NCBI GenBank assembly: GCA_965201045.1 | Contig: OZ241746.1 | Location: 4,774,001-4,838,000, forward strand | Length of the DNA stretch: 64,000 nucleotides | Direction: 5' to 3' | DNA from: JAPORK01 sp026710285 | GTDB taxonomy: Bacteria > Pseudomonadota > Gammaproteobacteria > Pseudomonadales > Endozoicomonadaceae | Part shown: in pieces, positions 10,401 to 18,834 of the stretch | How the letters are laid out: the number at the start of each line of letters is the position of its first letter | Position numbering within the stretch: the first letter of the stretch is position 1 | Notes under the pieces: generated by a model | The model's database searches: none | The model's input: the letters and a program-made list of their open reading frames with translations, nothing else | Told to the model about the DNA's origin: nothing | Program-made: the position numbers and the translations under genes

Positions 10401-10425
10401 TAATATGCAGGCAATTGGGGGATAA
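7423..10425 (+). CDS. DUF1156 (COG1743) N6-adenine DNA methyltransferase
   Basis: A 1000-residue protein. The N-terminal DUF1156 segment has AFPAQKVSFEAQKERKA and LGSYWKGRKPLILVRA. SAM-binding motif I is DTFCGGGSVPFEAARLG near residue 232. The catalytic motif IV is DPPY (VTDPPYADAVHY) near residue 615. A CxxxxC pair (CLETKCPETG) near residue 318 fits the predicted zinc-ribbon insertion of COG1743. The DPPY motif indicates exocyclic amino methylation, most likely N6-adenine. It likely marks host DNA so that the ATPase/helicase partners attack only unmarked DNA (inference). Both key motifs are intact, so the enzyme is predicted active. Target site cannot be read from sequence. Confidence 0.9.
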   Translation: MTNLTPFALQDAPALIEAVFPAQKVSFEAQKERKAVFGQTLTGLGSYWKGRKPLILVRAVVLGSLLPQTKNREKDLTLFEMLMAFDNKSLAKRALIKNAIKPKQIAETITLDNPWDYFTHNIKEDHSRFSEVEAMTFPLSPDENKLTLRWRRDIKESDKLMLLEKALDKTEGYEAKATLCKRPEEVDQQWLYEHIWKTINKHYASWGINAFSHQELTEQLGILRYGHRPKIADTFCGGGSVPFEAARLGCDVYASDLNPIALMLTWGAFNIIGASPERKTEIEQAQKDVAKKVDAEITALGIEHDEAGNRAKNYLYCLETKCPETGWMIPLSPTWEISKPNNVVAKLIPDNKLKRFDIEIHSDVSATEMKQAAKGTVQNGALVYELKGKTYRTPISTLRGDYRDTDGSNKNRLRQWKKEDVVPRKDDIFQERLYAIHWIAADTIGKSRQETFFTGVSQQDLKREEKVKRFVTKHLRQWQEDGLVPDMAIESGYNTDQPIWERGWTYWHHLFNSRQLLLHALYFKYKTPEDCIFNARSLNRSSKISQWLTPLQVTNHVFYNQALNTFYNYGIRAFISHNAGRSFRFANSPLPPIKYKINNHEVHKIKTHNDIYVTDPPYADAVHYHEITEYFIAWLRKNPPKPFDKWVWDSRRALAIKGSGNSFRKGMVDAYKAMADHMPDNGRQCVMFTHKDTGVWSDMIGIFWAAGLQVVSAWYIATETSSELKKGGYVQGTVILILRKRPAGEKSGFKQRLLPDVRAKVKRQIETMMHLNSDRKESMGEPVFNDADLQMAGYAAALEVLTAYTHIGGEDVTTFALRPRKKGEKTVIDEMVQEAARTANDLLVPEGLSQEAWSKISGIERFYLQMMDIETTGINKLDNYQNFAKAFRVENYARVMYSIVPAKARLKRIAEFTSRDLTSNTEMGRSRLGQLIIALQQLLQETAPEAVISQLQMELPDFLEIRPLLIDILTFIEHKAPEQETRDAAEILGARIRNMQAIGG

Positions 10426-10433
10426 GCAGTCAG

Positions 10434-13175
10434 ATGGCAATAAGACGACTCTCATCACGTACCCACCCGCTTGACCATACTTTTCTATTAAAGTATCTCC
10501 GTGATGCCCGCAGCTATAAACGCATTGCGGGCTACTTTACCAGCTCTCTGTTTGAAGTTGCCAGTGAATTGATTGAAACCATTCCCGATGTAAAAATTGT
10601 CTGCAATGTAGATATCCGTCCCGATGATTTAAAAGTGGCTCAGCTGTGTGAAGCCAAAATGATCGGTCGCTGGAATGAGCAGGATATGGAAGCAAAAGCC
10701 TTGCTAAATCGCGACCGTTACCGCAAGTTATATGATTTTTTAAACAAGCACGGACAGGTGATTCGAGTAGCACCCGATAGTCTTTGTGGTTTTCTGCACG
10801 GTAAAGCTGGAGTGATTGAGTGTGCCGACGGGCGTAAACTGGGCTTTATCGGTTCTATGAATGAAACCCGCAGTGGCTGGCAGCGCCATTATGAAATTCT
10901 GTGGGAAGATGATTCATCTGAAGGGGTAGCGTGGATCGAAGAAGAGTTTGACTATTTATGGCGTGCTGCACGGGCACTGCCTGATGCCGTTATCCGTGAG
11001 GTTAAACGTCAGAGTCTCCGCCATGAAGTTATCTTTGATCAGATTAACGATGATGATTTAGCACCGGCGGCACTGGTGGAATCACCGCTTTATCGGCAGG
11101 GATATGCGTTACAACCCTGGCAGCAGGGGTTTGTGAGTGAGTGCGTACGCCATTATAATAACCACGGCATTGTGCGTTTATTAATTGCCGATGAAGTGGG
11201 TTTGGGTAAAACCTTATCCATGGGTACGGCTGCACTCTGTCTGTGTATGTTGAGTGATAAAAAAGAGAACAAAAAAAGAAAACCGCTGGTTATCTTTGCC
11301 CCGGCGACACTGTGCGAGCAGTGGCAAACCGAGATGCTCGATAAACTGGGCATTCCCTGTGCCAGATGGCATACCCGGGACAAGGTCTGGTGGGATCCTG
11401 ATGAACAAGCCATATCACCCGCTGGTGCAGAATTTATTGCAAAGTGTCCGCTGCGTATCGGTATTATCTCTACCGGTTTAATGATGCAGGATTCAAAAGA
11501 AAAAAATTATCTGCTGGGGCTGCGTTTTGGTCTGGTAATTTTAGACGAAGCGCACAAAGCCAGAAGCCGCCAGGGATTTGGTAAAGCCGCAGGATCAGAC
11601 AATAATCTGTTGGCTTTCATGCGTGAGATTGCGGCACGTTCTGATCATGTACTGCTGGGAACCGCTACGCCCATACAGACCCGTCCGGAGGATTTGTGGG
11701 ATTCAATGCGTATTCTCCATCAGGGAGCAGGTCGCTTTGTGCTGGGGCATGATCATGCTAAATGGCACCGACCTGAAGAGGTGTTGCCCATATTATCCGG
11801 AGAACAAACCGTTACTGATTTAGATTTTGCCTGGGAGTTATTGCGCTCTCCGCTACCGTTGGTTGATTCTTCTGATGAGCCACGCAGCCGGAGGTTGTTT
11901 AGTACAATCAGACAAGATCTTGGATTGATTAATGATCAGCGGAAATGGGATATTAGTAAACCACTGACTGATTTAGATAAGCATTCCAGAGAAGACCTGG
12001 AGGATGAATTAGACAGACAAGTTGCCGGTGCCAGTTTTTTTCAACGTGAAAATCCCTTTGTGCGCCATATCGTTCTGCGTAAACGCACCACACTGGAAGA
12101 TGAAGGTTTGCTTCCCCGTATTGGAGTGGACATTCACCCTGACCGCAACCGGGTAAAAAAAGAGCACCACTTTACCCGCCTGTTTGAAGGCAAAGCGCTC
12201 AGAACCGATGATGACTTTCGTGAGGCGTATGCAGAAGCCCGCCATTTTGGCAAAGCGCTGTCAAGTCAGGGTAAAGGCAGCGGATTTATGAAAAACCTGA
12301 TGGAGCAACGTATCTGTTCCAGCATTGTAGCTGGTTTAAATACGGCCAGAAAACTATTGGAAGGCAACACTGTTGAAGAAGAAAGTGATGAACAGCGTGT
12401 GCTGCTGGAAGCACAAAGTCCTGAAGAGATAGCGGTACTGAAACGGATGATCGCCCGGCTTGAGAATATTAAAGAAGATCCAAAGCTTCAGGCGGTGATT
12501 CACTATCTTGAAGAAGAGCAATGGCGTAAGCATGGTGTGATTATCTTTAGTCAATACTACGATACTGCCAAATGGATAGCCGATGAGCTGGCAGAACGTT
12601 ATCCTGATGAGCCATTGGGACTTTATGCAGGCGCAGGACGCAGTCGTCTTTATGGTAAAGGCGACGATAACAGTATTGATCGGGAAACGCTGAAACGAAT
12701 GGTGGCTGAACACCAAATCAAAATCATGGTAGCGACAGATGCCGCCTGTGAAGGTTTGAATCTACAAACACTGGGGACGTTAATTAATGTTGACCTGCCA
12801 TGGAATCCTACCAAACTGGAACAACGCATCGGACGGATTAAACGCTTTGGGCAGAAACGGGCAAAAGTCGATATGCTCAATCTGGTCAATGAACAGACAG
12901 TTGAAGAAAAAATTTATGACAGACTGTCTGAACGGATGCAGGATCGTTATAATCTGTTTGGCTCATTGCCGGATACCATCAAAGATGAATGGATAGAAAA
13001 TATCGAAGCCCTGGGTGAAAAAATGGATGAGTATATCAATGCGCAACACCAGGCAAATGGATTTGATCTGCGTTACAACGCCACACTAAAACCTACGGAT
13101 AAAGACTGGCGTGATTGTGCTCATGTGTTATCGAGAAAAGATTTTGCACAATTAATGCGATCAGGATGGCATTAA
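10434..13175 (+). CDS. PLD-domain SNF2-type helicase of the anti-phage module
   Basis: A 913-residue fusion. The N-terminal phospholipase D-like segment has HGKAG near residue 121 and GSMNETRSGW near residue 140, a half-site of the PLD nuclease fold. The SF2/SNF2 core has ADEVGLGKTLSMG (motif I, about 252), LDEAHKARSR (motif II, about 370), LGTATP (motif III, about 405), ATDAACEGLNLQ and QRIGRIKRFGQKR (motifs V and VI, about 767-808). Start is 8 bp after the methylase, so it is the last operon gene. Likely role: ATP-driven DNA translocation coupled to cleavage or blocking of foreign DNA (inference). Two broken copies of this gene lie downstream (16795-17036 and 21203-22370). Confidence 0.9.
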   Translation: MAIRRLSSRTHPLDHTFLLKYLRDARSYKRIAGYFTSSLFEVASELIETIPDVKIVCNVDIRPDDLKVAQLCEAKMIGRWNEQDMEAKALLNRDRYRKLYDFLNKHGQVIRVAPDSLCGFLHGKAGVIECADGRKLGFIGSMNETRSGWQRHYEILWEDDSSEGVAWIEEEFDYLWRAARALPDAVIREVKRQSLRHEVIFDQINDDDLAPAALVESPLYRQGYALQPWQQGFVSECVRHYNNHGIVRLLIADEVGLGKTLSMGTAALCLCMLSDKKENKKRKPLVIFAPATLCEQWQTEMLDKLGIPCARWHTRDKVWWDPDEQAISPAGAEFIAKCPLRIGIISTGLMMQDSKEKNYLLGLRFGLVILDEAHKARSRQGFGKAAGSDNNLLAFMREIAARSDHVLLGTATPIQTRPEDLWDSMRILHQGAGRFVLGHDHAKWHRPEEVLPILSGEQTVTDLDFAWELLRSPLPLVDSSDEPRSRRLFSTIRQDLGLINDQRKWDISKPLTDLDKHSREDLEDELDRQVAGASFFQRENPFVRHIVLRKRTTLEDEGLLPRIGVDIHPDRNRVKKEHHFTRLFEGKALRTDDDFREAYAEARHFGKALSSQGKGSGFMKNLMEQRICSSIVAGLNTARKLLEGNTVEEESDEQRVLLEAQSPEEIAVLKRMIARLENIKEDPKLQAVIHYLEEEQWRKHGVIIFSQYYDTAKWIADELAERYPDEPLGLYAGAGRSRLYGKGDDNSIDRETLKRMVAEHQIKIMVATDAACEGLNLQTLGTLINVDLPWNPTKLEQRIGRIKRFGQKRAKVDMLNLVNEQTVEEKIYDRLSERMQDRYNLFGSLPDTIKDEWIENIEALGEKMDEYINAQHQANGFDLRYNATLKPTDKDWRDCAHVLSRKDFAQLMRSGWH

Positions 13176-13322
13176 AACAGCTTTATCAGGAACTGCAAAT
13201 TCTGCCCCAAATGGATGATCTGAAATTAAGCGGACCCCGGGTACTAATTGTTATCAAGCCAGATGGTAAAGTCCCGCCCGATGAACTTAACAAATTTTTT
13301 AAATTTCAGTTAGAAAAAAATA
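13175..13322 (+). repeat. 148-bp duplicated fragment of the DUF499 gene
   Basis: Starting at the last base of the helicase stop codon, this stretch copies 5202-5349 of the DUF499 gene with only a handful of substitutions. It keeps an open frame (LYQELQILPQMD, then GKVPPDELNKFF) that runs into the next gene, which creates an artificial longer ORF from 13115. I see no reason to think the fragment is translated on its own. Confidence 0.9.
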
Positions 13323-13345
13323 CTATTATTAAGGAGTACATTGAA

Positions 13346-13819
13346 ATGAACAGATATAAAGAAATATTAAATATTTTCCTTTTTTTTGTGATATTCTTTG
13401 CTCCAATATTAATGTTAGCCATTTTCTTAGCAGGTGCTAAGTGGGCGATGCCACATTTGATACCAACAATTACATTAATTGGTTGGTTACTCCTGGCAAT
13501 TGATATTGTTATATTCCTACCTTTATCTATTTTTAAAAAATTACGCTTTTTTACTGGTATAAGCATATTGTTGTCTTCATATATCTTTTGGCTGATTGAA
13601 TGGTTATACAGCTTTATTTTCGTATATTATTTTTGGGGGATGTGGGCAGTGATATTAGGTCTCTGCTTTATCGGCATTGGTTGTCTACCAATGGCATTAC
13701 TAATAACTGCTTTGAATGGTAATTGGCAGAGTTTCATTTATTTGATTACAACTCCTATATTAGGAGTTTTTAGTCGTGTAATTGGTTGTAAAATTGCAGC
13801 ATCATATGATCGACAATAA
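13346..13819 (+). CDS. small multi-pass membrane protein of unknown function
   Basis: A 157-residue protein with about five hydrophobic segments (for example IFLFFVIFFAPILMLAIFLAG, WLLLAIDIVIFLPLSIF, WAVILGLCFIGIGCLPMALLI). The start at 13346 is set by a strong ribosome-binding site, aaggag at 13331-13336. The in-frame extension back to 13115 is excluded because it consists of helicase 3' sequence and a DUF499 fragment. It lies between the defence operon and an HrgA-like gene and is much more AT-rich than the defence genes. I do not recognise the family. A membrane-acting accessory of the defence island is possible but unsupported. Confidence 0.65.
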   Translation: MNRYKEILNIFLFFVIFFAPILMLAIFLAGAKWAMPHLIPTITLIGWLLLAIDIVIFLPLSIFKKLRFFTGISILLSSYIFWLIEWLYSFIFVYYFWGMWAVILGLCFIGIGCLPMALLITALNGNWQSFIYLITTPILGVFSRVIGCKIAASYDRQ

Positions 13820-14267
13820 AATAAAAAAATTAGCTGTATTTTTGTAACTATTCAGCCTGGTATGTAAAAATATCAGGCAAGTGAGAAGAAAATAACAAAC
13901 CCAGTGCAACGGATGCATTAATATTCTGTTTACGGCAACTTGAAATATATTATCATGACTATAAAAATAACTCCATTTTATTGAGCAAGTTACATGTAGC
14001 CAGTTTCTCTTTTTGTTTACAAAACTCTACCTAACTGTATATAAAAGGTATTTATCAAGTAATTTATATTTTTTTATTGGGTTCAGGTGATGATGATATT
14101 ATTTATGGCTGAATAGTTACGTATTTTTTAAGAAAGATCACTGTTTTTTTCTAAAACATAAAGAGATTTTATCAATTCAAGGTTTCGCCAGGTTATATTG
14201 CACATAGCATACTTTTATAATGATTATGATACAATGAATGAAAAGTAAACAAGGATAGTATGAATCA
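13820..14267. other. AT-rich intergenic region
   Basis: No gene or RNA recognised. A short imperfect hairpin (gcctggtat / atatcaggc) lies at about 13856-13879, 35 bp after the membrane protein stop, without a T-run. The end of the region should hold the promoter of the gene at 14268. Confidence 0.5.
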
Positions 14268-15182
14268 ATGAGTTTAAACCTAGCAGAAAAAGTATTCAGA
14301 TATTTACAGGCACACCCAAATCAACAATATAAAGCACGGGAAATAGCTCTATATATTTATGAGGCATACCCTGATGAATGTCACAAAAAGCTGAATAGAA
14401 GTAGCAGCCTGCAATCAAAAGATGATTTAATACAACAGATAGTTGCAGAAATAGGTTCTGGAAGACCACAAATGCAAGCCAAATACCCTCAATTGAAAAC
14501 GACTACAGACCGACCTAAAAAATATTACTACATACAAACAACGTGTGAAAAATCAGCAACACCTGTTAAAGATAGTAATCTATCCGGGACAAGAGACACT
14601 AAACTTACAGAGCACGATTTATACCCAAGGCTTTCTGAGTTTCTTCGGACAGAATTCTCACTGTATTCAAAACGTATTAACGAAAAACATTCTTCTAATA
14701 AACAGGGACATAAAGGTAATATGTGGCTTTATCCAGATGTAATTGCCATGGAAAATTTAAGCAGGGAATGGCACAGAGAAATTAGAGATTGTGCGAAACA
14801 GTATGCTGATAAACGTACCAGATTATGGTCTTTTGAGGTTAAACTATTTATTAGCCGCTCCGATATAAGACAATGTTTTTTTCAAGCTGTATCCAACTCA
14901 TCATGGGCAAATCTTGGTTATTTGGTAGTGGCTGCAATTAATGATGATGCCATTAAAGAACTTCGTATACTGTCAACTTTACATGGTATTGGATTGATTC
15001 AACTGAATACTGATAACCCTCCTAAAAGTCAAATTTTGGTACCTGCAAAAGAACGTATGACGATTGACTGGGATAGTGTGAATCGACTCGCAGAAGAAAA
15101 TAAAGATTTTATGACGTTTATCAAACATGTTCGAAAATTTTATCAAACAGGTGATCCAGGAACAGAAGCCTGGGATTATTAG
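14268..15182 (+). CDS. HrgA/COG2958-like protein, candidate PD-(D/E)XK nuclease
   Basis: A 304-residue soluble protein. Residues 1-70 look like a winged helix (VFRYLQAHPNQQYKAREIALYI). The C-terminal part resembles the COG2958/HrgA family, known as a restriction-modification neighbour in Helicobacter: LWSFEVKLFISRSDIRQCFF followed by QAVSNSSWANLGYLVVA. The acidic residues in YPDVIAME (about 153-160) and the ExK in SFEVKL (about 188-193) are spaced as in PD-(D/E)XK nucleases. The ATG at 14268 has an aagga 12 bp upstream. Its location one gene after the defence operon supports a role in DNA restriction, possibly type II-like or an accessory to the operon. Nuclease activity is inferred. Confidence 0.7.
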   Translation: MSLNLAEKVFRYLQAHPNQQYKAREIALYIYEAYPDECHKKLNRSSSLQSKDDLIQQIVAEIGSGRPQMQAKYPQLKTTTDRPKKYYYIQTTCEKSATPVKDSNLSGTRDTKLTEHDLYPRLSEFLRTEFSLYSKRINEKHSSNKQGHKGNMWLYPDVIAMENLSREWHREIRDCAKQYADKRTRLWSFEVKLFISRSDIRQCFFQAVSNSSWANLGYLVVAAINDDAIKELRILSTLHGIGLIQLNTDNPPKSQILVPAKERMTIDWDSVNRLAEENKDFMTFIKHVRKFYQTGDPGTEAWDY

Positions 15183-15394
15183 AAGAAATAAATAGCTGAT
15201 TGCTTATCCAAAAATAAAATTTTTCTAATCTGGCATAACAAAAAAAGAGTAATGATTAAAAAATGAAAAAAGGATAACTATCATCAATAACAGCTCTTCT
15301 CTTGTTTTTATACAAACATCTTTAATATCCACGATAGATATTAAAGATATTTTTAATTTTATCAAATTAGTCTAAGAATACTTAATTAAAGGGA

Positions 15395-15664
15395 TTACCA
15401 ATGACTATCATGAGTTAATTTGAGTACATTATTTGCCTTTAATATAAATTTACAAATGTCTTTTAATTTCATACTGGAAAGCGATTCATCATAGCACTGT
15501 ACCATATCTATCCATTTAGTTTTTTCTTCATTATTATTAATCATGAATTTTTCTCGACCTTTTGAAAACTCATGTTCTGATAAAGCAAAGATTAAAACTT
15601 GTGAAAATGAACGGTTTTTATAATTAAGCTGCTCAACTCCTAACACTTTAGCTAAATCTTCCAA
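15395..15664 (-). CDS. small hypothetical protein
   Basis: An 89-residue frame, MEDLAKVLGVEQLNYKN to THDSHW, with composition typical of a soluble helical protein and no signal peptide. I recognise no family. It lies between the HrgA-like gene and the 299-bp repeats on the opposite strand. It might be a short regulator or the fragment of a longer gene cut by the repeats, since the upstream frame runs straight into repeat sequence. Confidence 0.4.
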   Translation of the reverse strand: MEDLAKVLGVEQLNYKNRSFSQVLIFALSEHEFSKGREKFMINNNEEKTKWIDMVQCYDESLSSMKLKDICKFILKANNVLKLTHDSHW

Positions 15665-15734
15665 ATTTATAGTTTTTTCTTTTTCTATTTGGTAAATAAT
15701 ATTGAGGTAAATTTGCGCTCGTCCAGTGCTGTCT

Positions 15735-16610
15735 TTTAGTCACACTTTTTAAGGTTTTTATTTTTACTTTGTAAGGTTTATCTTCTGCCAAATATACCAA
15801 CCTTCCGAACGTACAACCGTGGGCTGAGCCTGTCGAAGCCCGGTTGCTTCTTCCAGGCTTCGACAAGCTCAGCCAGCAGACAGAGTTGTATTGAGATTAT
15901 CCAGAATCTAAATCTGTTTGGAATATGCACAAAATAATCTATAATCCTGGCTGCGTCTCCGCTCAGCTAACGCAAACCCGTAGCCTGAGCGGAGTCGAAG
16001 GCAAGTTGCCATACAAAATTACACTTCTCATGTCTCCTGATCACATTTTTTGGACCTCAGTTTTTATCATGGCAGATTTTTCTCCTGCTGAATATACCAG
16101 TTGTTGCTGAACGTACCGTGGGCTGAGCCTGTCGAAGCCCGATTGCTTCTTCCAGGCTTCGACAAGCTCAGCCAGCAGACGGAGTTGTATTGAGGTTATC
16201 CAGAATCTAAATCTGTTTGGAATATGAACAAAATAATCTATAATCCTGGCTGCGTCTCCACTCAGCCAACGCAAACCCGTAGCCTGAGCGGAGTCGAAGG
16301 CAAGTTGCCATACAAAATTACACTTCTCATGTCTCCTGATCACATTTTTTGGACTTCAGTTTTTATCATGGCAGATTTTTCTCCTGCTGAATATACCAGT
16401 TGTTGCTGAACGTACCGTGGGCTGAACCTGTCGAAGCCCGGTTGCTTCTTCCAGGCTTCGACAAGCTCAGCCAGCAGACGGAGTTGTATTGAGGTTATCC
16501 AGAATCTAAATCTGTTTGGAATATGCACAAAATAATCTATAATACTGGCTGCGTCTCCACTCAGCCAACGCAAACCCGTAGCCTGAGCGGAGTCGAAGGC
16601 GAACCGCCAT
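15735..16610. repeat. tandem repeat with 299-bp period, about 2.7 units, MITE-derived
   Basis: The REP palindrome starts at 15817, 16116 and 16415, giving an exact 299-bp period. Each unit also holds a second motif (gcctgagcggagtcgaaggc) and a variant of the MITE arm (gatcacattttttggac). Units 2 and 3 are almost identical, so amplification is recent. Open frames on both strands here repeat with the same period and are not genes. Confidence 0.9.
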
Positions 16611-16640
16611 ACGAAACCACAAAACTCCCCTGAATTTGTC

Positions 16641-16796
16641 TAAGAAACCATCTGAAAATTCTCAAAAGCAAGAAAATATGAGGGAATAAACCTTTTCAGG
16701 AACTGTACAAGTAAGTTAAAAGTAGAAAAAACAGAATAGGACAAAGTGTTTTTCTTTAGATTTTCCTGCTCTTTGGAATTTTCAGATAGTTTCTTA
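16641..16796. mobile_element. 156-bp MITE-like element with 37-bp terminal inverted repeats
   Basis: The left arm at 16641-16677 (taagaaaccatctgaaaatt) and the right arm at 16760-16796 are imperfect inverted repeats. The interior has no coding capacity. The right end coincides with the breakpoint of the helicase fragment that follows. No clear target-site duplication is visible. Confidence 0.65.
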
Positions 16797-17036
16797 TGGT
16801 AAAGGCGAGGATAACAGTATTGATCGGGAAATGCTGAAACGAATGGTAGCTGAATACCAAATCAAAAAGCCCTGGGTGAAAAAATGGACGAGTATATCAA
16901 TGCACAGTGCCAGGCTAACGGATTTGATCTGTGTTATAGCACCACGCTAAAACCTGCGGATAAAGACTGGCGTGATTATGCCCGGTTTTTATCGGGAAAA
17001 GATTTTGCGTAATTAATGCGATCAGGATGGTGCTAA
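16795..17036 (+). pseudogene. short broken copy of the PLD/SNF2 helicase gene
   Basis: Positions 16795-16866 match 12651-12722 of the helicase gene. After an internal deletion, 16867 onwards matches about 13006-13175, the gene end. It carries substitutions and a stop just before the usual last codons (gattttgcgtaa). It is more diverged than the copy at 21203-22370, so it is an older duplicate. Confidence 0.9.
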
Positions 17037-17085
17037 AAACCATTGATTAACTCATCAAACATATTTTTGTATCTGAAATTCATTT

Positions 17086-17511
17086 TTAAAGATCAGTTGC
17101 ACACTCAATTTCAGCTGGTATTTTGCTGAACATCTGATTTTTCCAGTCTTCTTTCGAGAAATCTATCAACTGTACAAACCTGGCAACATCATTAGTGTTT
17201 TTACACTCTAATATGAAAATAAATTGACGTGCAATCTCATACTCTATTGATTGATTCTTTGCAGCAACGCATTGCTGTAAATAAAGAGCCAGTTGTTTTT
17301 GTATTTCTGCTGATCTCTGGTATTGCATATGGTTTGCAGCAACATCACCATAAGCAAATGACTTTCGATGTGAAGTTCCACGATTAAAAGATGTTGTTGG
17401 TAAAGCTCTGTTTTGTAGACCTGCTGTTACTTTCACTGAGTATGATCTACTTAATTTGCTTGTTGCAGCAGCTAAAGTTTGCTGGTTTTGTATTAATTTA
17501 GATGATTCCAT
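17086..17511 (-). CDS. hypothetical protein
   Basis: A 141-residue protein without signal peptide. The N-terminal half is rich in serine, threonine, asparagine and glutamine; the C-terminal half looks globular and helical (IQKQLALYLQQCVAAKN, YEIARQFIFILECKN). I recognise no family. It follows, on the same strand, another serine/glutamine-rich frame at 17561-18121, and the two could once have been one gene. An effector-like role is speculation. Confidence 0.5.
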   Translation of the reverse strand: MESSKLIQNQQTLAAATSKLSRSYSVKVTAGLQNRALPTTSFNRGTSHRKSFAYGDVAANHMQYQRSAEIQKQLALYLQQCVAAKNQSIEYEIARQFIFILECKNTNDVARFVQLIDFSKEDWKNQMFSKIPAEIECATDL

Positions 17512-17560
17512 AAAACAGTTAGCAGATTGTTTATTATCTACTATTTTTTTCTGAATTTTT

Positions 17561-18121
17561 TCAGAAAAAAACAGGTATATTAATTGAATCAGGTGCTTTT
17601 TTTGAAAAGAAACTTTGTTGATTAGCAGCAGACGATTTTACTTTCGAGACATGACGTATACTTCTGTATTGATGTTGTTGTCTTTGGAAATTTGATGAAA
17701 CTCTGTACCTGACGCTTAATATGCGTTGTGGTTGTGGTCGTAAAATAACAGTGCTTGCTTTATCATTATTTTCTGTTTCCTAACCAGGAGATATCCGTAA
17801 AGTTGGTTTCATACTCCTGAAATTAGATTGTTGTCTTTGATCAAAAAATACCTGGTTACTTGTAGCTCTTGTGCTATATGAACATTCTAATGGTGATGGT
17901 GAAGTAGCAGCTCTCATTACATAACTATCAGTTTGTCGGTTTGTTAACACTGCAGCTGTTGTCTGAGAAGCAGCAGGTATTGACATAGATGGTTGTTGTA
18001 CCTGCACACTCCTCTCTGCAAAGGCAGCAACAGCTGACGTTTTGTCTGTTGAATCCGGATTTACAGTATACACTTCTGCGTATTTAGGGTAGCAGCAACA
18101 TAGTGATCGTAATAAATTCAT
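17561..18121 (-). pseudogene. hypothetical gene interrupted by an in-frame TAG
   Basis: The first 113 codons (MNLLRSLCCCYPKYAEVYTV onward) end at a TAG at 17780-17782. The same frame then stays open for 72 more codons to a TGA at 17561-17563, with the same unusual composition (arginine, glutamine, serine: RPQPQRILSV, NFQRQQHQYRSIR). I therefore read one gene of about 186 codons with a nonsense mutation. A cysteine cluster (LCCCY) near the N-terminus could be a lipidation site. Family unknown. Confidence 0.5.
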
Positions 18122-18834
18122 AAGTTATCTTCGTTGTTTAGTTGTCCAACCTGAAAAAACCATAAAATAATTTATATGCTTACTCAAACCAGAATATTTA
18201 ATTAGTTTACAGATCAAAAGACTTGATTATAAAGTTATCGTTCACTGAATATCTGATTTACGTTAGTGCTGCTTACCTGTTTGTTAAAATTGTTGTAGCA
18301 GCAGGATAGTAACAGGAAAGTTATGTTTTTAGTGATGACTGTTTTAATGGGTTTCTGTTTTTGCGGGAATAACAACATATTTTTGAAAATAGTGGCATAA
18401 CAACATTTCGGATAGTTTTTGTAAACTATTCGCGAAAATACCCAGGTTTTAATCTTTAAATTATAAGTGGTATCATGGTCATTTTATATTTAAATAATTA
18501 ATAAGCAAGATCGTGGAGATATAAATCATACAATTTATTGTTGACTCTGGTTTTCATTTTTGGTAAATTTCTGTCTTGTCATTTTTATTTAATTTAAAGT
18601 CAGGAGTTCAGGGTTAATGTGATATTTAAATTAAAAGATAATTAATGTTGTTTTTACAGTAATGCTTGCAGAATACAGAATCGTCCGATAATTATCTCAA
18701 TAATACAAAATACAAATAGTTATCATTCGTTTACAAGTTAACGTTTATGATTTAGGTTATATTATGAATTTAAGAGATATTTTTCACTCTGAATCTTTTG
18801 TTATTGCTATACGCTTATTTTTGGGGAGGATGAG
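18122..18834. other. intergenic region with a decayed signal-peptide leader
   Basis: Mostly AT-rich without genes. Around 18480-18530 it resembles 2945-3010. From 18764 an ATG opens a frame (MNLRDIFHSESFVIAIRLF) that parallels the signal peptide of the genes at 312 and 1663, but it is out of frame with the ankyrin gene at 18835. Confidence 0.6.

Noticed and set aside
13115..13819. Long ORF of 234 codons spanning helicase end and membrane protein
   Set aside because: Its first 77 codons are helicase 3' sequence in another frame plus a duplicated DUF499 fragment; the ribosome-binding site at 13331 sets the real start at 13346.
15648..15866. 72-codon minus-strand ORF
   Set aside because: Its start lies in the REP palindrome and most of it is repeat sequence.
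15925..16573. Several ORFs of 60-100 codons on both strands
   Set aside because: They recur with the 299-bp repeat period and consist of MITE and REP sequence.
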